Positions 44,562 through 54,174 are shown, counted from the first letter of the stretch. The stretch: DNA of 64,000 nt from Bordetella sp. LUAb4 (GCF_021325795.1 NZ_JAHPZX010000002.1:186001-250000); one strand, 5' to 3'. The notes: generated from the sequence alone by a model not told the origin. Program-made: numbers and translations.

Positions 44562-45095
44562 ATGGAAGTCCACGATCAATTGCGCGCCCTGCTCGATGAA
44601 CAGGGCATCACTTACAAACTGCTGCATCATGCCGCCGAGGGGCGGTCCGAGGAGGTCGCCGCGATACGCGGAACGGCCGTCGGACAAGGCGCCAAGGCGC
44701 TGGTCTGCCGGGTCAAGATTTCTTCCACCAAGCGGGCGAATATCCTCGCCGTCTTCCCGGCTGACCGGCAGGCCGATCTCGATGCAATCGCCCAGGCCAT
44801 CGGCGGCAAGAAAGCCTCCCTGGCATCACGCGACCTGGCGCGCGAGTTGACCGGCTGCGAGATCGGCGCGATTCCTCCCTTTACGTTCAATCCCGATCTG
44901 GAATTGCTGGTCGACAGCACACTGGGCGAACGCCACCAGGAAATCGTCTTCAACGCCGGTCGGCTGGATGCATCCATCTTGATGGGGGCGGACGACTATC
45001 TGCGTCTGGTCACGCCGCGCACCGCCGCGTTCACGTCGGAACGCACGGCGGATGCATCCGCCGTGGCGGCAGTCGATGTGCAAGCGGCTCAGTAA
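44562..45095 (+). CDS. YbaK/ProX-type aminoacyl-tRNA deacylase family protein
   Basis: The product has 177 aa. It begins MEVHDQLRALLDEQGITYKL and shows the YbaK/EbsC fold: EGRSEEVAAIRG, KALVCRVKI, a conserved region LTGCEIGAIPPFTF and VFNAGRLDASILM. Members remove mischarged amino acids (for example Cys-tRNA-Pro or Ala-tRNA-Pro) in trans. The subfamily is not certain. It lies downstream of the effector-like pair but belongs to ordinary chromosome by base composition. Confidence 0.88.
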   Translation: MEVHDQLRALLDEQGITYKLLHHAAEGRSEEVAAIRGTAVGQGAKALVCRVKISSTKRANILAVFPADRQADLDAIAQAIGGKKASLASRDLARELTGCEIGAIPPFTFNPDLELLVDSTLGERHQEIVFNAGRLDASILMGADDYLRLVTPRTAAFTSERTADASAVAAVDVQAAQ

Positions 45096-45173
45096 GCCGG
45101 CGGTCGTGCGCCTGACTCACCCCGCGATATGAAGCAAGTGTAATTCGCCATTCCATCCGAGAAGCCCGACTTC

Positions 45174-45947
45174 ATGTGCCTCGCCGTCCTCGCCCTGCAT
45201 GAACTGCCCCACCTGCCGGTGCTGATTGCCGCCAATCGCGACGAATATCACGCTCGTCCGACCGCCCCGGCCGCGCCGTGGGATGACGGTTCGGACATCG
45301 TGGCCGGACGCGATCTGCAATCCGGTGGGACGTGGATGGGCATGACGCAGGGTGGCCGCTATGCCTTGGTCACCAACTTCCGCGATCCCATGCGCGTGCT
45401 GCCGGATGCGCCTTCGCGCGGCGATCTGGTCGGAGACTTTCTGCGTGGCGATGAAACGCCTGCCGCGTATGCCGCGCGCATCGACACGATAGGCGCGCGC
45501 TACAACGGCTACAACTTGATCGTCGGCGATCTCACCGGTGCCTGGTATTGCAGCAATCGGGGCGCGCCGGCGCGGGCTTTGGCGCCCGGCATCTACGCCC
45601 TCTCCAATCACCTGCTCGATACGCCGTGGCCCAAGCTGGCGCGTACCAAGGCGGCGTTCACGCGGCTGTTGCAGGAACATCCGCAGCCGGACATCGAAGG
45701 ATTGCTACTGGCACTCGCCGACCGTTCGGTAGCACCCGACGCGGAATTGCCCGACACGGGCATCAGCCTGGAGCGCGAACGCTTCCTCAGCAGCCCCTTC
45801 ATCGTCGACCCGGTCTACGGCACCCGCAGCTCCAGCGTCATGGCCATCGGGGAAAGCGAGTGCCTGCTGTATGAACGACGCTTTGCCCCGGACGGCAACG
45901 CACTGGACGAAGTCACCCTGCGCTACCCCTTGCGCACGGCGGTTTAA
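45174..45947 (+). CDS. NRDE/TANGO2-family protein
   Basis: The product has 257 aa. It starts MCLAVLALHE and carries the defining NRDE motif in LIAANRDEYHARPT, followed by GGTWMGMTQGGRYALVTNFR. The Cys at position 2 and the fold place it with the N-terminal-nucleophile-like TANGO2 family; the human relative is linked to haem or lipid handling. A bacterial role is not settled. Confidence 0.9.
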   Translation: MCLAVLALHELPHLPVLIAANRDEYHARPTAPAAPWDDGSDIVAGRDLQSGGTWMGMTQGGRYALVTNFRDPMRVLPDAPSRGDLVGDFLRGDETPAAYAARIDTIGARYNGYNLIVGDLTGAWYCSNRGAPARALAPGIYALSNHLLDTPWPKLARTKAAFTRLLQEHPQPDIEGLLLALADRSVAPDAELPDTGISLERERFLSSPFIVDPVYGTRSSSVMAIGESECLLYERRFAPDGNALDEVTLRYPLRTAV

Positions 45948-45969
45948 AGCGGCGCCCCAACAGCAAAGC

Positions 45970-46046
45970 AACGCGCTCGCTGACACCCCCACCAGCGGCG
46001 CACCGCGCCCGCTGATGCCCGACCAGCGGCGCCTCGCGCCCGCTGA
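45970..46046. repeat. Tandem hairpin-forming repeats (REP-like)
   Basis: Two near-identical 25-bp units (starting ACCAGCGGCGC and ending CGCCCGCTGA) occur at 45991-46015 and 46022-46046, a 31-bp period, with a partial third copy at about 45970-45984. Each unit can fold into a GC-rich hairpin. They lie just after the NRDE gene and before an AT-rich promoter stretch (46080-46140) of the next operon. Confidence 0.75.
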
Positions 46047-46196
46047 CGAGGCGTGCACGAGCGCCACCACACAATCACGACACATAAATAAATTGAATGC
46101 TTAAACATACAAAAATATTGATTGTTTGAATATATCCCTGCCCGTAGCCTACGCAAAAACCAGATCAAGCATCACCGGAGGCATTGCGCAGGGCAC

Positions 46197-47798
46197 ATGA
46201 ATGAATACGTAGACTACATAATCGTCGGCTCCGGCCCGGCAGGGTCCGTGATCGCGAAACGGCTCAGCGAACGCACCCACCGCAGCATCTGCGTCATCGA
46301 AGCAGGCTGTGAAGACAAGGATTTCTTCATCCGCGTACCAGCGGGTTTCGTGAAGACGCTCTACAGCGGCAAGATCACCTGGAATTACCACACCGAACCC
46401 GCCCCCGCCACGCACAACCGCAAGATCGCCATGCCGCAAGGCCGCGTGGTCGGCGGTTCCAGCTCCGTCAACGGCCTGGTCTATTCCCGCGGCCAGCGGG
46501 AAGACTTCGACGATTGGGAATCAATGGGCAACCCCGGCTGGGGTTATGCCGACGTCCTGCCCTACTTCAAACGTTCGGAACGCCGCCTCGGCCCTTGCGA
46601 CCTGGCATTTCGTGGCGTCGCCGGTGAATTGCCGATCACCAATCCGGACTGGACCTCGCCGCTGTGCGACGCCTTCATCAAAGGCTGCGAGGAATTCGGC
46701 ATCCCGTTCAACCCCGACTACAACGGCGCGGACCAGCTGGGCAGCGGGTATTTCCAGCGCTATATCTACAAGAACAGACGCGTCAACTGTTCCGACGCTT
46801 TCCTGCGTCCCGCGCTGCGAACCGGCCGCGTGCAACTCAAGCATGACGCCACGGTTGCCGAGATCCTCTTCGAAGGAAATCGGGCCGTCGGCGTGAAATA
46901 CCTCAAGAACGGCCAGACGCACGCGATCTACGCCAACCACGAAGTCATCATCAGCGCGGGCGCGGTCAACTCGCCGAAAATCCTGCAGCTCTCGGGCATC
47001 GGTCCGCAAGCCCTGCTGGCCCGGCACGGCATCGTCGTCAAGCAGGCCATGGCCGGCGTCGGCGCGAATTTCCGCGACCATTACACCGTGCGCAGCATTG
47101 CGCGCGCGAAGTCCGTCATTACCCTCAACGAACTGGCCAAAGGCTGGCGCCTGGGCAACGAGATCGTGAAGTGGTTCCTGGGCAAGCCCAGCATCCTCAG
47201 CTTGAGTCCATCGTTGGTGCACGTGTTCTGGAAAACCCGCTACAGCCCGGCGCGGGGCGATATCCAGATTCTCTTTACCCCGGCCAGCTACAAGCCCGGC
47301 AGCAATTATGTGCTCGACGACTTGCCCGGCATGAGCACCGGCGCCCGCCAACAGCGGCCCGAAAGTAGCGGCCATGTCCATATCCAGTCCCGCGACCCGC
47401 TGCAGGCCCCGCTGCTGCAGCCGAATTTCCTCGCCCACGAACTGGATCAACAAACCATCGTCGAGGCCTTGAAAATCGCCCGCCAATTGTTGGCGTCTTC
47501 GTCGATGGCGCCCTACCTGGAACAAGAGCTGCAACCCGGCAAGGACGTCGCCAGCGACGACGAATGGCTGGATTACGCCAGGCAGAAAGGCACCACCGGC
47601 TATCACATGGTGGGCACCTGCAAGATGGGCCGGCGCGACGACCCCATGGCCGTGGTCGACGCAACGCTGCGTGTGCATGGCCTGGAGAACCTGCGCGTCG
47701 CCGACGCCTCCATCATGCCCCAGGTCCCCTCGGCCAATACCCTCGCGGCCAGCCTGATGATAGGCGAGAAGGCCGCCGACATGATCCTGGCGAACTGA
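46197..47798 (+). CDS. GMC-family FAD-dependent alcohol oxidoreductase
   Basis: The product has 533 aa from the ATG at 46197. The FAD loop is YIIVGSGPAGSVIAKRL; GMC signatures are GRVVGGSSSVNGLVYSRG and a second near ISAGAVNSPKILQLSGIG. The active-site His lies in GYHMVGTCKMG, and the C-terminal cofactor segment is LRVADASIMPQVPSANT. It would oxidise a primary alcohol to an aldehyde, as in choline- or polyethylene-glycol-dehydrogenase-type enzymes. First gene of an operon with aldehyde dehydrogenase and a Bug protein. Confidence 0.94.
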   Translation: MNEYVDYIIVGSGPAGSVIAKRLSERTHRSICVIEAGCEDKDFFIRVPAGFVKTLYSGKITWNYHTEPAPATHNRKIAMPQGRVVGGSSSVNGLVYSRGQREDFDDWESMGNPGWGYADVLPYFKRSERRLGPCDLAFRGVAGELPITNPDWTSPLCDAFIKGCEEFGIPFNPDYNGADQLGSGYFQRYIYKNRRVNCSDAFLRPALRTGRVQLKHDATVAEILFEGNRAVGVKYLKNGQTHAIYANHEVIISAGAVNSPKILQLSGIGPQALLARHGIVVKQAMAGVGANFRDHYTVRSIARAKSVITLNELAKGWRLGNEIVKWFLGKPSILSLSPSLVHVFWKTRYSPARGDIQILFTPASYKPGSNYVLDDLPGMSTGARQQRPESSGHVHIQSRDPLQAPLLQPNFLAHELDQQTIVEALKIARQLLASSSMAPYLEQELQPGKDVASDDEWLDYARQKGTTGYHMVGTCKMGRRDDPMAVVDATLRVHGLENLRVADASIMPQVPSANTLAASLMIGEKAADMILAN

Positions 47799-47835
47799 GC
47801 CAAACCACACCCATTCAAATGACCGGAGACCAGCA

Positions 47836-49293
47836 ATGACTTCACCCGCCACCGAGATTCTCAAGTCCGTTTCCACGTTGAGCCTGATCGCCGGCGCACG
47901 TGTCAGCAGCGGCGCCACCTTCACGGTCCACGACCGCTATTCCGGCGCCGCGATCGCACAAGTGGACCAGACATCCCAGGCCCACATCCAGCAAGCGGTA
48001 GCCGCCGCCCGCCGCAACCTGAACAAGGTGCCCGACGGCTACGAGCGCTCGCGCATCCTGCGCAAGGCCGTCGACATCATCCAGTCCCGCAAGCAGCAGT
48101 TCATCGACATCATGGCGCTGGAGGCAGGCTTCACCGCCGCTGAAACGTCCAATGAGATCGCCCGCGGCCTGGACACGCTGGAAATCTCCGCCGAGGAAGC
48201 CAAGCGTATCTGCGGCGAAATGATTCCGATGGACGGCAATCCGGGGCAGAAGGACCGCATCGCGTTCACCCTGCGCACGCCGGTCGGCATCGTCTGCGCG
48301 ATTACGCCCTTCAACGCGCCGTTCAACGCCCTGCTGCACAAGATCGCGCCGGCCATCGCGGCCGGCAATGCCGTCATCCTGAAACCGTCGGGTTATACCC
48401 CGCTGACGGCCAGCCTGATCTGCGACGTGTTGATCGAAGCCGGCTGGCCCGGCGAACTCCTGTCGCTGATCCAGGGTGAAGGCGCCGAAGCGGGCGAATG
48501 GCTGCTGGACGAACAGGACATCAACTTCTACACCTTCACCGGCAGCACGCGAGTGGGCCGCATCATCCAGCAGAAAGCCGGACGCCGCCGCACCCAACTG
48601 GAACTGGGCAGCATCGCCTGCACGGTGATCTGCGCCGACGCCGATATCGAGCTGGCGCTGCCGCGCATCCTGCGCGCCACCTTCCGCAAGGCGGGCCAGG
48701 TCTGCACCTCGATCCAGCGCCTGTACGTGGCGCGCTCGCGCATCGAGGAAGTGACGAAGCGGCTGGAACAGGCCACCCGTGCGTTGAAGAGTGGCGATCC
48801 GCGCGCCGCCGGCATCGACGTCGGTCCCATGATCGCCGAAAAGGAAGCGATCCGCGCGGAATCCTGGGTGAACGAAGCAGTATCCATGGGCGCGCGCGTC
48901 GTCGTCGGCGGCAAGCGCGACAAGTCCGTGCTGCAACCGACCATCCTGGCGGATGTGCGGGAAGGCATGAAAGTGGTCGACCAGGAAATCTTCGCGCCGG
49001 TCATCACCCTGCTGCCCTTCGAGAAGATCGCCGAGGTCATCGACAGCATCAATGCCACACCCTACGGCCTGGCCGCCGGCGTATTCACCAATGACGTCAA
49101 CACTGCCTTCCATATGGCCCGCCAGCTGCGCGTCGGTGGCCTGCACGTCAACGAAACGTCCAGCTCGCGCAACGACGGCATGCCCTACGGCGGCGTCAAG
49201 GACAGCGGCTATGGCTTCGAAGGTCCGAAATACGCGATCCGTGACATGACCGACGAAAAGATCGTCACCTTCTCGCTGCACGATCCGGCCTGA
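47836..49293 (+). CDS. NAD(P)-dependent aldehyde dehydrogenase
   Basis: The product has 485 aa. Catalytic marks: Asn in CAITPFNAPFN, Glu in TQLELGSIACTV and nucleophile Cys in KAGQVCTSIQR. The cofactor segment is FTGSTRVGRIIQQKAG. It follows the GMC gene by 37 bases and should oxidise the aldehyde made by that enzyme to a carboxylate. The usual LELGG is LELGS here, a tolerated variant. Confidence 0.95.
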   Translation: MTSPATEILKSVSTLSLIAGARVSSGATFTVHDRYSGAAIAQVDQTSQAHIQQAVAAARRNLNKVPDGYERSRILRKAVDIIQSRKQQFIDIMALEAGFTAAETSNEIARGLDTLEISAEEAKRICGEMIPMDGNPGQKDRIAFTLRTPVGIVCAITPFNAPFNALLHKIAPAIAAGNAVILKPSGYTPLTASLICDVLIEAGWPGELLSLIQGEGAEAGEWLLDEQDINFYTFTGSTRVGRIIQQKAGRRRTQLELGSIACTVICADADIELALPRILRATFRKAGQVCTSIQRLYVARSRIEEVTKRLEQATRALKSGDPRAAGIDVGPMIAEKEAIRAESWVNEAVSMGARVVVGGKRDKSVLQPTILADVREGMKVVDQEIFAPVITLLPFEKIAEVIDSINATPYGLAAGVFTNDVNTAFHMARQLRVGGLHVNETSSSRNDGMPYGGVKDSGYGFEGPKYAIRDMTDEKIVTFSLHDPA

Positions 49294-49426
49294 TCGGCGC
49301 CGGCCCAGCCTGGACGCAAGTCCCGCACCATGGCCTTGTCCATCGTGCGGCATGAAAAAAAAACGAGCGGGAACGCCGCTCAAAGCGCCCGCTTTGCCGG
49401 GACATTCGTAAATCAAAGGAGACGAC

Positions 49427-50434
49427 ATGAGTTCAAGGGAGATTTTCAAACACCGTCCGGCCCGCGTTCTGCGCGCGAGTGCCGCCGCACTCGGCCTGGT
49501 CATCGGCGTGGCCGCGCAGGCCGCCGGCTATCCCGAACGGCCTATCAGCCTGGTCGTTCCCTATACCGCTGGCGGCGCGACGGATGTCCTGGCGCGCACC
49601 ATCGCCGACAATCTGTCCAAGGAATTGAAGCAGACCATCATCGTCGAAAACTACCCCGGCGCCGGCGGCACGGTAGGCCAGTCCCGCGTCGCCCGCGGCA
49701 CCACCGACGGCTATACCCTGCTGCTGGGCAACGTCGGCACGCTGGCCGCCAACGCCTCTGTCTATAAAACCCTGCCCTACGACATCCTCAAGGATTTCAC
49801 GCCGCTCGCGTCTGTCGGCGATGCACCGCAGGTCCTGTCGGTGCGCGCCAACTTCCCGGCGTCGAACTTCGACGAGTTCGCCGCCTATGCCAAGGCCAAT
49901 GCCGCGAAGATGAATTTCGGCGACGCGGGCATCGGCTCCGGTGCGTTCCTGGGCGGCATGCTGCTGAACGCGAAGCTGGGTATCAACGTTACGCCGGTGC
50001 ACTATCGCGGCGCCGCCCAAGCCACGTCCGACGTCATGGCGGGACAGATCGACTACACCGTGGAAAGCAGCAGCACCGCGGTCGGCTCGATCTCGACCGG
50101 CAAGATCAAGGGCTTGATGGTCTTGAGCGGCGAACGGGTCAGCGTGCTGCCCGACGTGCCCGCTGCCAGCGAAACCTCGCACAAGGATCTGAAGTACGTC
50201 ATCTGGAACATGATGCTCGTGCGCAAAGGCGTGCCGGCGGACGTGGTGGAAAAACTCAACGCCGCCATCAACAAGACGCTGGCGCGGCCCGAGCTGCTGC
50301 AGCGCTACAAGGAGATGGGCGTGACGGTTCCCGTCGCCGATCATCGGAGCCTGGACGGATCGCAGAAATTGCTGGCCGATGAAGTGGCGCGCTGGCATAC
50401 GCTGCTCAGCGAAGCCGGCGTGAAACCCGAGTAA
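49427..50434 (+). CDS. Bug/TctC-family binding protein of the alcohol-oxidation operon
   Basis: The product has 335 aa. The start follows AAAGGAGACGAC, a strong ribosome site. The signal peptide ends near AAQAAGYPERPI. Motifs: ISLVVPYTAGGATDVLARTI, VENYPGAGGTVGQSRVARG, TDGYTLLLGNVG and VHYRGAAQATSDVMAGQ. It probably captures the organic substrate or product handled by the GMC and aldehyde dehydrogenases. A short hairpin with an adjacent A-run lies at 49355-49380. Confidence 0.93.
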   Translation: MSSREIFKHRPARVLRASAAALGLVIGVAAQAAGYPERPISLVVPYTAGGATDVLARTIADNLSKELKQTIIVENYPGAGGTVGQSRVARGTTDGYTLLLGNVGTLAANASVYKTLPYDILKDFTPLASVGDAPQVLSVRANFPASNFDEFAAYAKANAAKMNFGDAGIGSGAFLGGMLLNAKLGINVTPVHYRGAAQATSDVMAGQIDYTVESSSTAVGSISTGKIKGLMVLSGERVSVLPDVPAASETSHKDLKYVIWNMMLVRKGVPADVVEKLNAAINKTLARPELLQRYKEMGVTVPVADHRSLDGSQKLLADEVARWHTLLSEAGVKPE

Positions 50435-50548
50435 TCCCGCATGGCTTGCGGACGCCGGGCACCCAGGCGTCCGCCGTCCACCTGCCTTGCCGTGCAATGG
50501 CAGGCCCAAGACCGCAGCCCGGCCCGCAAACCTGTCTTGCCCCCGTGC

Positions 50549-51451
50549 TTAGCCGAACGTGGATATCGTCTTGGCCAGATTCACCAACTTGCGTATCACC
50601 GTCTGGCTTTGGTCCACGCTCCACGCGGCATTGAATGGAATCCGCGGAAACGGAGGCGCGCTTTTCAAGATCATCAGCTCACCGCGTTTGAGTTCTGCTT
50701 CGACCAACGGGTACGTCATCAGGCCGACGCCGGTGCCGCTGCATATCAATTGTTTCAGGGTCAGGATATTGCTGCAGATGTCGACCTTGATTCTCAGGTT
50801 ATGGTCCCTGATGGTCTTCATCAGGATCGGATACAAAGGCGACTCCTTCGACAGGGACCACACCGGTTTACTGCTTAGCAGCTCCAGCCAGTTTTCCTGG
50901 CAGTAAGCGCCCTCTCGGCCCACGAGGGCCGGCGCCCCGACCAGCACCACGTCTACCGCGCCGATGGGCTCTACATGGAAACGGTCCGACTTCAGCGAGG
51001 GCGTGGCCATGAACACCAGATCCAGCTGTCCCGCTTCCAGTTTGCTCACGCTGAGCGAGGTCTGACCCACCTCCACGTCGAAACTCAACTGCGGCATGGC
51101 GGCACGAGCCGCGGTAATGAATTGGGAAAACCAGGTTTGTCCCACCAGACCGGCGATGCCCAGGCAGATCAGGCCGGATGCATGCGTGGCATCGTCGAGG
51201 GAATAAATGACGTCGTCGATGGCGGCCAGCAAGGGCTTGATCTGCTGGACCAGTTCGCGCCCTTGCGTGGTCAAGTCCATCTTGCGGCCACGCTTGTGGA
51301 ACACCGGAAACCCCAAGCGCCCTTCCAGCTCGCGCATACGCGCCGAGACAGTGGGCTGGGTCGTGTACATGTGGTCAGCGGCGGCCTGGAAGCTCCCCAA
51401 CTGTGCGATATGGCACAGCGTTTGGAGATGAACGATATTTAGTTTTGACAT
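50549..51451 (-). CDS. LysR-family regulator convergent with the GMC/ALDH/Bug operon
   Basis: The product has 300 aa from the ATG at 51451. The N-terminus is a standard winged helix: NIVHLQTLCHIAQLGSFQAA, HMYTTQPTVSARMRELEGR, LGFPVFHKRGRKMDL. The effector domain runs from about residue 92. It is convergent with the oxidation operon and divergent from the small secreted-protein gene, and may regulate either. Its closest style is the CbbR/GcvA-like group; no ligand is inferred. Confidence 0.9.
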   Translation of the reverse strand: MSKLNIVHLQTLCHIAQLGSFQAAADHMYTTQPTVSARMRELEGRLGFPVFHKRGRKMDLTTQGRELVQQIKPLLAAIDDVIYSLDDATHASGLICLGIAGLVGQTWFSQFITAARAAMPQLSFDVEVGQTSLSVSKLEAGQLDLVFMATPSLKSDRFHVEPIGAVDVVLVGAPALVGREGAYCQENWLELLSSKPVWSLSKESPLYPILMKTIRDHNLRIKVDICSNILTLKQLICSGTGVGLMTYPLVEAELKRGELMILKSAPPFPRIPFNAAWSVDQSQTVIRKLVNLAKTISTFG

Positions 51452-51579
51452 ATTTCCGAGTCGTCGCGAAAGACGAAGGCAAATTTTGCCTGAAATCCAC
51501 GCGGGTATGCCGCTTGCACATGAGCAGAACTTTTTTCGACGTCCCATATCGAAACGTAGTTCACCCAGTGGAGAGAACC

Positions 51580-52074
51580 ATGAAGCAAGAACCGACTCGT
51601 AGTCTGGCCCGCCCTCATACCGGCCGTTCCCAGGCGCATTTCCATCGTTCCCTCATGGTCACCGCCCTGGCTGGCGCCGTGCTTTGGGCCGCCAGCCTGT
51701 CCGGCGCCCACGCCGCACTGCCTGAAACCCAGAAGCAAGGAAATGTGGAATACGTCACCGGCGGCATCGGTCTGGATGAATCGCAATCCCTCAAGGCCGC
51801 CGAGAAGAGCTATCCGCTATCGCTACTGTTCGCCCGCAAGCTCGATGGCAAGAACGACTACACCGCGGACGTAAAGGTCGTGATTACCGACGCCAAGGGT
51901 GCCACGATATTGAACGCCACCAGCGGCGGCCCCTATATGCTGGTGAAATTGCCCGAAGGCGAATACAAGGTTTCCGCCACGCTGGACGGCAACGAGCAGA
52001 CCCGCCAGGTATCGGTAAAGGGTAATGGCTCGGCACACGCGGGGTTCGAGTGGAGCGCGAAGAGCACCAAGTAA
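51580..52074 (+). CDS. Small secreted beta-sandwich protein (carboxypeptidase-regulatory-like)
   Basis: The product has 164 aa from the ATG at 51580 behind GGAGAG. A long N-terminal region is followed by a signal peptide ending near SGAHAALPE. The mature part resembles a carboxypeptidase regulatory-like/PEGA domain (DVKVVITDAKGATILNATSG, LVKLPEGEYKVSATLDG, QTRQVSVKGNG). It should be periplasmic or exported. It ends at a bidirectional terminator shared with the EspA-like gene. Confidence 0.82.
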   Translation: MKQEPTRSLARPHTGRSQAHFHRSLMVTALAGAVLWAASLSGAHAALPETQKQGNVEYVTGGIGLDESQSLKAAEKSYPLSLLFARKLDGKNDYTADVKVVITDAKGATILNATSGGPYMLVKLPEGEYKVSATLDGNEQTRQVSVKGNGSAHAGFEWSAKSTK

Positions 52075-52087
52075 GCGTTGCGTCCGT

Positions 52088-52124
52088 AAAAAAAGCGCGG
52101 GCCATTACAGCCCGCGCTTTTTTT
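52088..52124. terminator. Bidirectional intrinsic terminator
   Basis: Seven A, then GCGCGGGC, a CATTACA loop, GCCCGCGC and seven T. It works on both strands and separates the small secreted-protein gene (+) from the EspA-like gene (-). Confidence 0.93.
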
Positions 52125-52140
52125 CAATGGCCGAGGGAGA

Positions 52141-52710
52141 TTATCGGCCCAGGGAACCGGAGATGCTGTTGAGCGCCTGGTTTTCCTTGGACAGAATGCC
52201 GTTCATACCGGTCAGGTACGCCTGCGCGGCCTGCGCTTCACGCGTCAGATCGTTGGTTTCCAAACTGTTCATGTTGTTGTAGGACGTCAAGCTCGAATCC
52301 ATGTTGGCGATCAGGTCATCCAACTGCTGTTTCGAGGTGTCCTTGGACAGTCCCTTGCCACCGCAATACGTCGCGGGGTCCCAGCCGATGTCATTCAGCG
52401 CATCCTGGGTGGCCTTGATCTGTTTGTCGAGATCGCTGTCCGAGGTACCGTCCTTCTTGTCCTTGAGCTTGGTGCCGCCATCGGCGCCCGGCTTGAAGCC
52501 TTGATCCAGGGCCCGCACCTGGTTCTGGGCACTGCGGATTCTTTCCTGGTCGGAATTCAGCTGCCTGACTCTCAGTGCCCTTTGGCGCGTGTTTTCCGTC
52601 GCACCCGCGAACATCACGGCCATGATCGCGTAGACGATCTCGAACACGTCACCCGTGGCAATCGCCGCCGCCAGTTTGGGGTCGGCCGACGACACATAAC
52701 CGTTGGGGTT
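52141..52710. repeat. Near-identical 3' end of EspA-like copy 1
   Basis: These ~570 bases, which encode the EspA-like domain, match 54361-54930 in the same orientation with only scattered differences, while the rest of the two genes has diverged. A directly repeated segment of this size can recombine or undergo gene conversion. Confidence 0.9.
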
Positions 52711-54174
52711 GGTGTCTGTTGAATCGGAAGGGGGAGCCGGATTCGAATTGGACGAATTCCCAAGTGTCTCGTGCGGAAATTCGTAAGCGCCAGAAGTCGT
52801 CGTATACGGATTGGTACGGCGCTCTTCCTTCTGATCCAGATATTTCTGCATCAGGTTCATCTGCTTTTTCAGATCCGGGGCACGGGAATCCTTGTCGGAT
52901 TCGGAGGGCATCGACTGCTTGAGCTGCCCCAGAAGCCCCTTCATCTTGGTATAGCTGTCGACCGTGCCGGACCCGCTGCCGGTGCTGCCTTTCAATGCCT
53001 GGGCAGCAAGACTGGTGAAGATCTTCTGCTCGGCGGGGCTGAGGGCGCTGTGGTCGGGGCCAGAGTAGTAGTTCCTGCTGGAGAACATCTGCCGCTTGCT
53101 CGGCCCCACCTCCGGGGCGCCAGTCGCCTCACGCTTGCGCCGCCCGCGAGCGTTGCCGCCCGCCGCCGCTGCACGATCATCGGCCGAGGGCTTGCCGTCC
53201 GTATCATCGCCATCCTCGTTGGTGTCCGAGTCCGATGTCTGCTTGCCTGTGATCGGCGCTTGCGCCATGCCGCGCCCGATGATGCTCGGGGCAAACATTC
53301 CATCCGCGCCATCTTCGAATTCATCCGCGCCACTTCCCGCGGCGGCACTACCGGTGCCGCTCGCCGCGGACCGCTTGGAAATGTTGCCGGGACGCTCGGA
53401 GGTGAACAGACGCCGCGGTGCCGCGGCAGACTGGTTCGCTGCCCCGGCCGTGACAGCGGCGGCGGCATGCGCGTGTGCCGTGGGCAGCGTGGCGCCCGCG
53501 GCTTGGGACAAGGTGGCGCCCGGCATGGGCGTGTTGCCGTTAGGGGCAGCGCCCGCCGCCTGGCCCATCAGTTGGGACGCAGGCTGACGGCTCCCGAAGG
53601 TTTGCGTGCCCGCCCCAGCTTGATTCGCGGCCGCGTTGCCGTTTCTGGTTGCGGCGTGACTCGCGTCGCTGCCGCGTGCCGAGGCCTGGGTATTGCCTTG
53701 CTTGGCCGAGGCCTGAGTATTGCCTTGCTTGGCCGAGGACGTAGGCGTGTCGTGCTTGTCCTTGCCGGAGCCATCGTGAGCCGAACTGTCCTTGCCGGCG
53801 CCTTTCTTGTTGGGCGCGGACCCCGTGTCGTGGCGATCAGCACCATGGCCTTCCTGCTTGCCTTGGAGGCTATCCGCGCCTTGATGACGCGAGCTTTGCT
53901 GTTCGCCTGATTTGTCATTCTTGCCGTTGTCCGACTCCTGCGCGGCCGCATCCGAGTCCTTGCTTGCATTGCGGATCAATCGCTTTACGAAACCCGCTGC
54001 TGGCGCGTCTTCGGACACCGCCAGATCCGGATGAGGCAGATCGTTGGATACATCATCAGGAAGGTCTGACTCACTCGTCAGTCCGGTGAAGTTGGACGAC
54101 TTGACGCCGTCCGGGATGAAAGCCGCCTGCCTGAAGGCACTGGCATTGAAATTGGAATTTTGGATTACTGCCAT
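52141..54174 (-). CDS. Very long EspA-like secreted protein, copy 1 (candidate type III substrate)
   Basis: The product has 677 aa from the ATG at 54174, with AGGTGGCGAG directly upstream. It has no signal peptide. Residues 1-60 are Asn/Ser-rich (MAVIQNSNFNASAF) and conserved in copy 2. Residues 60-335 are low complexity (Ala, Gly, Ser, Lys, Gln, Asp), with repeats such as SAKQGNTQA. A helical block (340-460) opens with a basic RGRRKRE motif. The last ~185 residues resemble EspA in length and order: a hydrophobic helix (DVFEIVYAIMAVMFAGATEN), a coiled coil, a ND..-ATYCGGKG middle and a C-terminal coiled coil ending SISGSLGR (EspA ends in a similar SISLGK). Role as filament or tip subunit is inference. 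Confidence 0.78.
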   Translation of the reverse strand: MAVIQNSNFNASAFRQAAFIPDGVKSSNFTGLTSESDLPDDVSNDLPHPDLAVSEDAPAAGFVKRLIRNASKDSDAAAQESDNGKNDKSGEQQSSRHQGADSLQGKQEGHGADRHDTGSAPNKKGAGKDSSAHDGSGKDKHDTPTSSAKQGNTQASAKQGNTQASARGSDASHAATRNGNAAANQAGAGTQTFGSRQPASQLMGQAAGAAPNGNTPMPGATLSQAAGATLPTAHAHAAAAVTAGAANQSAAAPRRLFTSERPGNISKRSAASGTGSAAAGSGADEFEDGADGMFAPSIIGRGMAQAPITGKQTSDSDTNEDGDDTDGKPSADDRAAAAGGNARGRRKREATGAPEVGPSKRQMFSSRNYYSGPDHSALSPAEQKIFTSLAAQALKGSTGSGSGTVDSYTKMKGLLGQLKQSMPSESDKDSRAPDLKKQMNLMQKYLDQKEERRTNPYTTTSGAYEFPHETLGNSSNSNPAPPSDSTDTNPNGYVSSADPKLAAAIATGDVFEIVYAIMAVMFAGATENTRQRALRVRQLNSDQERIRSAQNQVRALDQGFKPGADGGTKLKDKKDGTSDSDLDKQIKATQDALNDIGWDPATYCGGKGLSKDTSKQQLDDLIANMDSSLTSYNNMNSLETNDLTREAQAAQAYLTGMNGILSKENQALNSISGSLGR

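Noticed and set aside
49355-49400. Hairpin GAGCGG/CCGCTC before the Bug gene as terminator of the aldehyde dehydrogenase gene
   Set aside because: The run of A precedes the hairpin on the plus strand, so it would act only on a minus-strand transcript, for which there is no gene.
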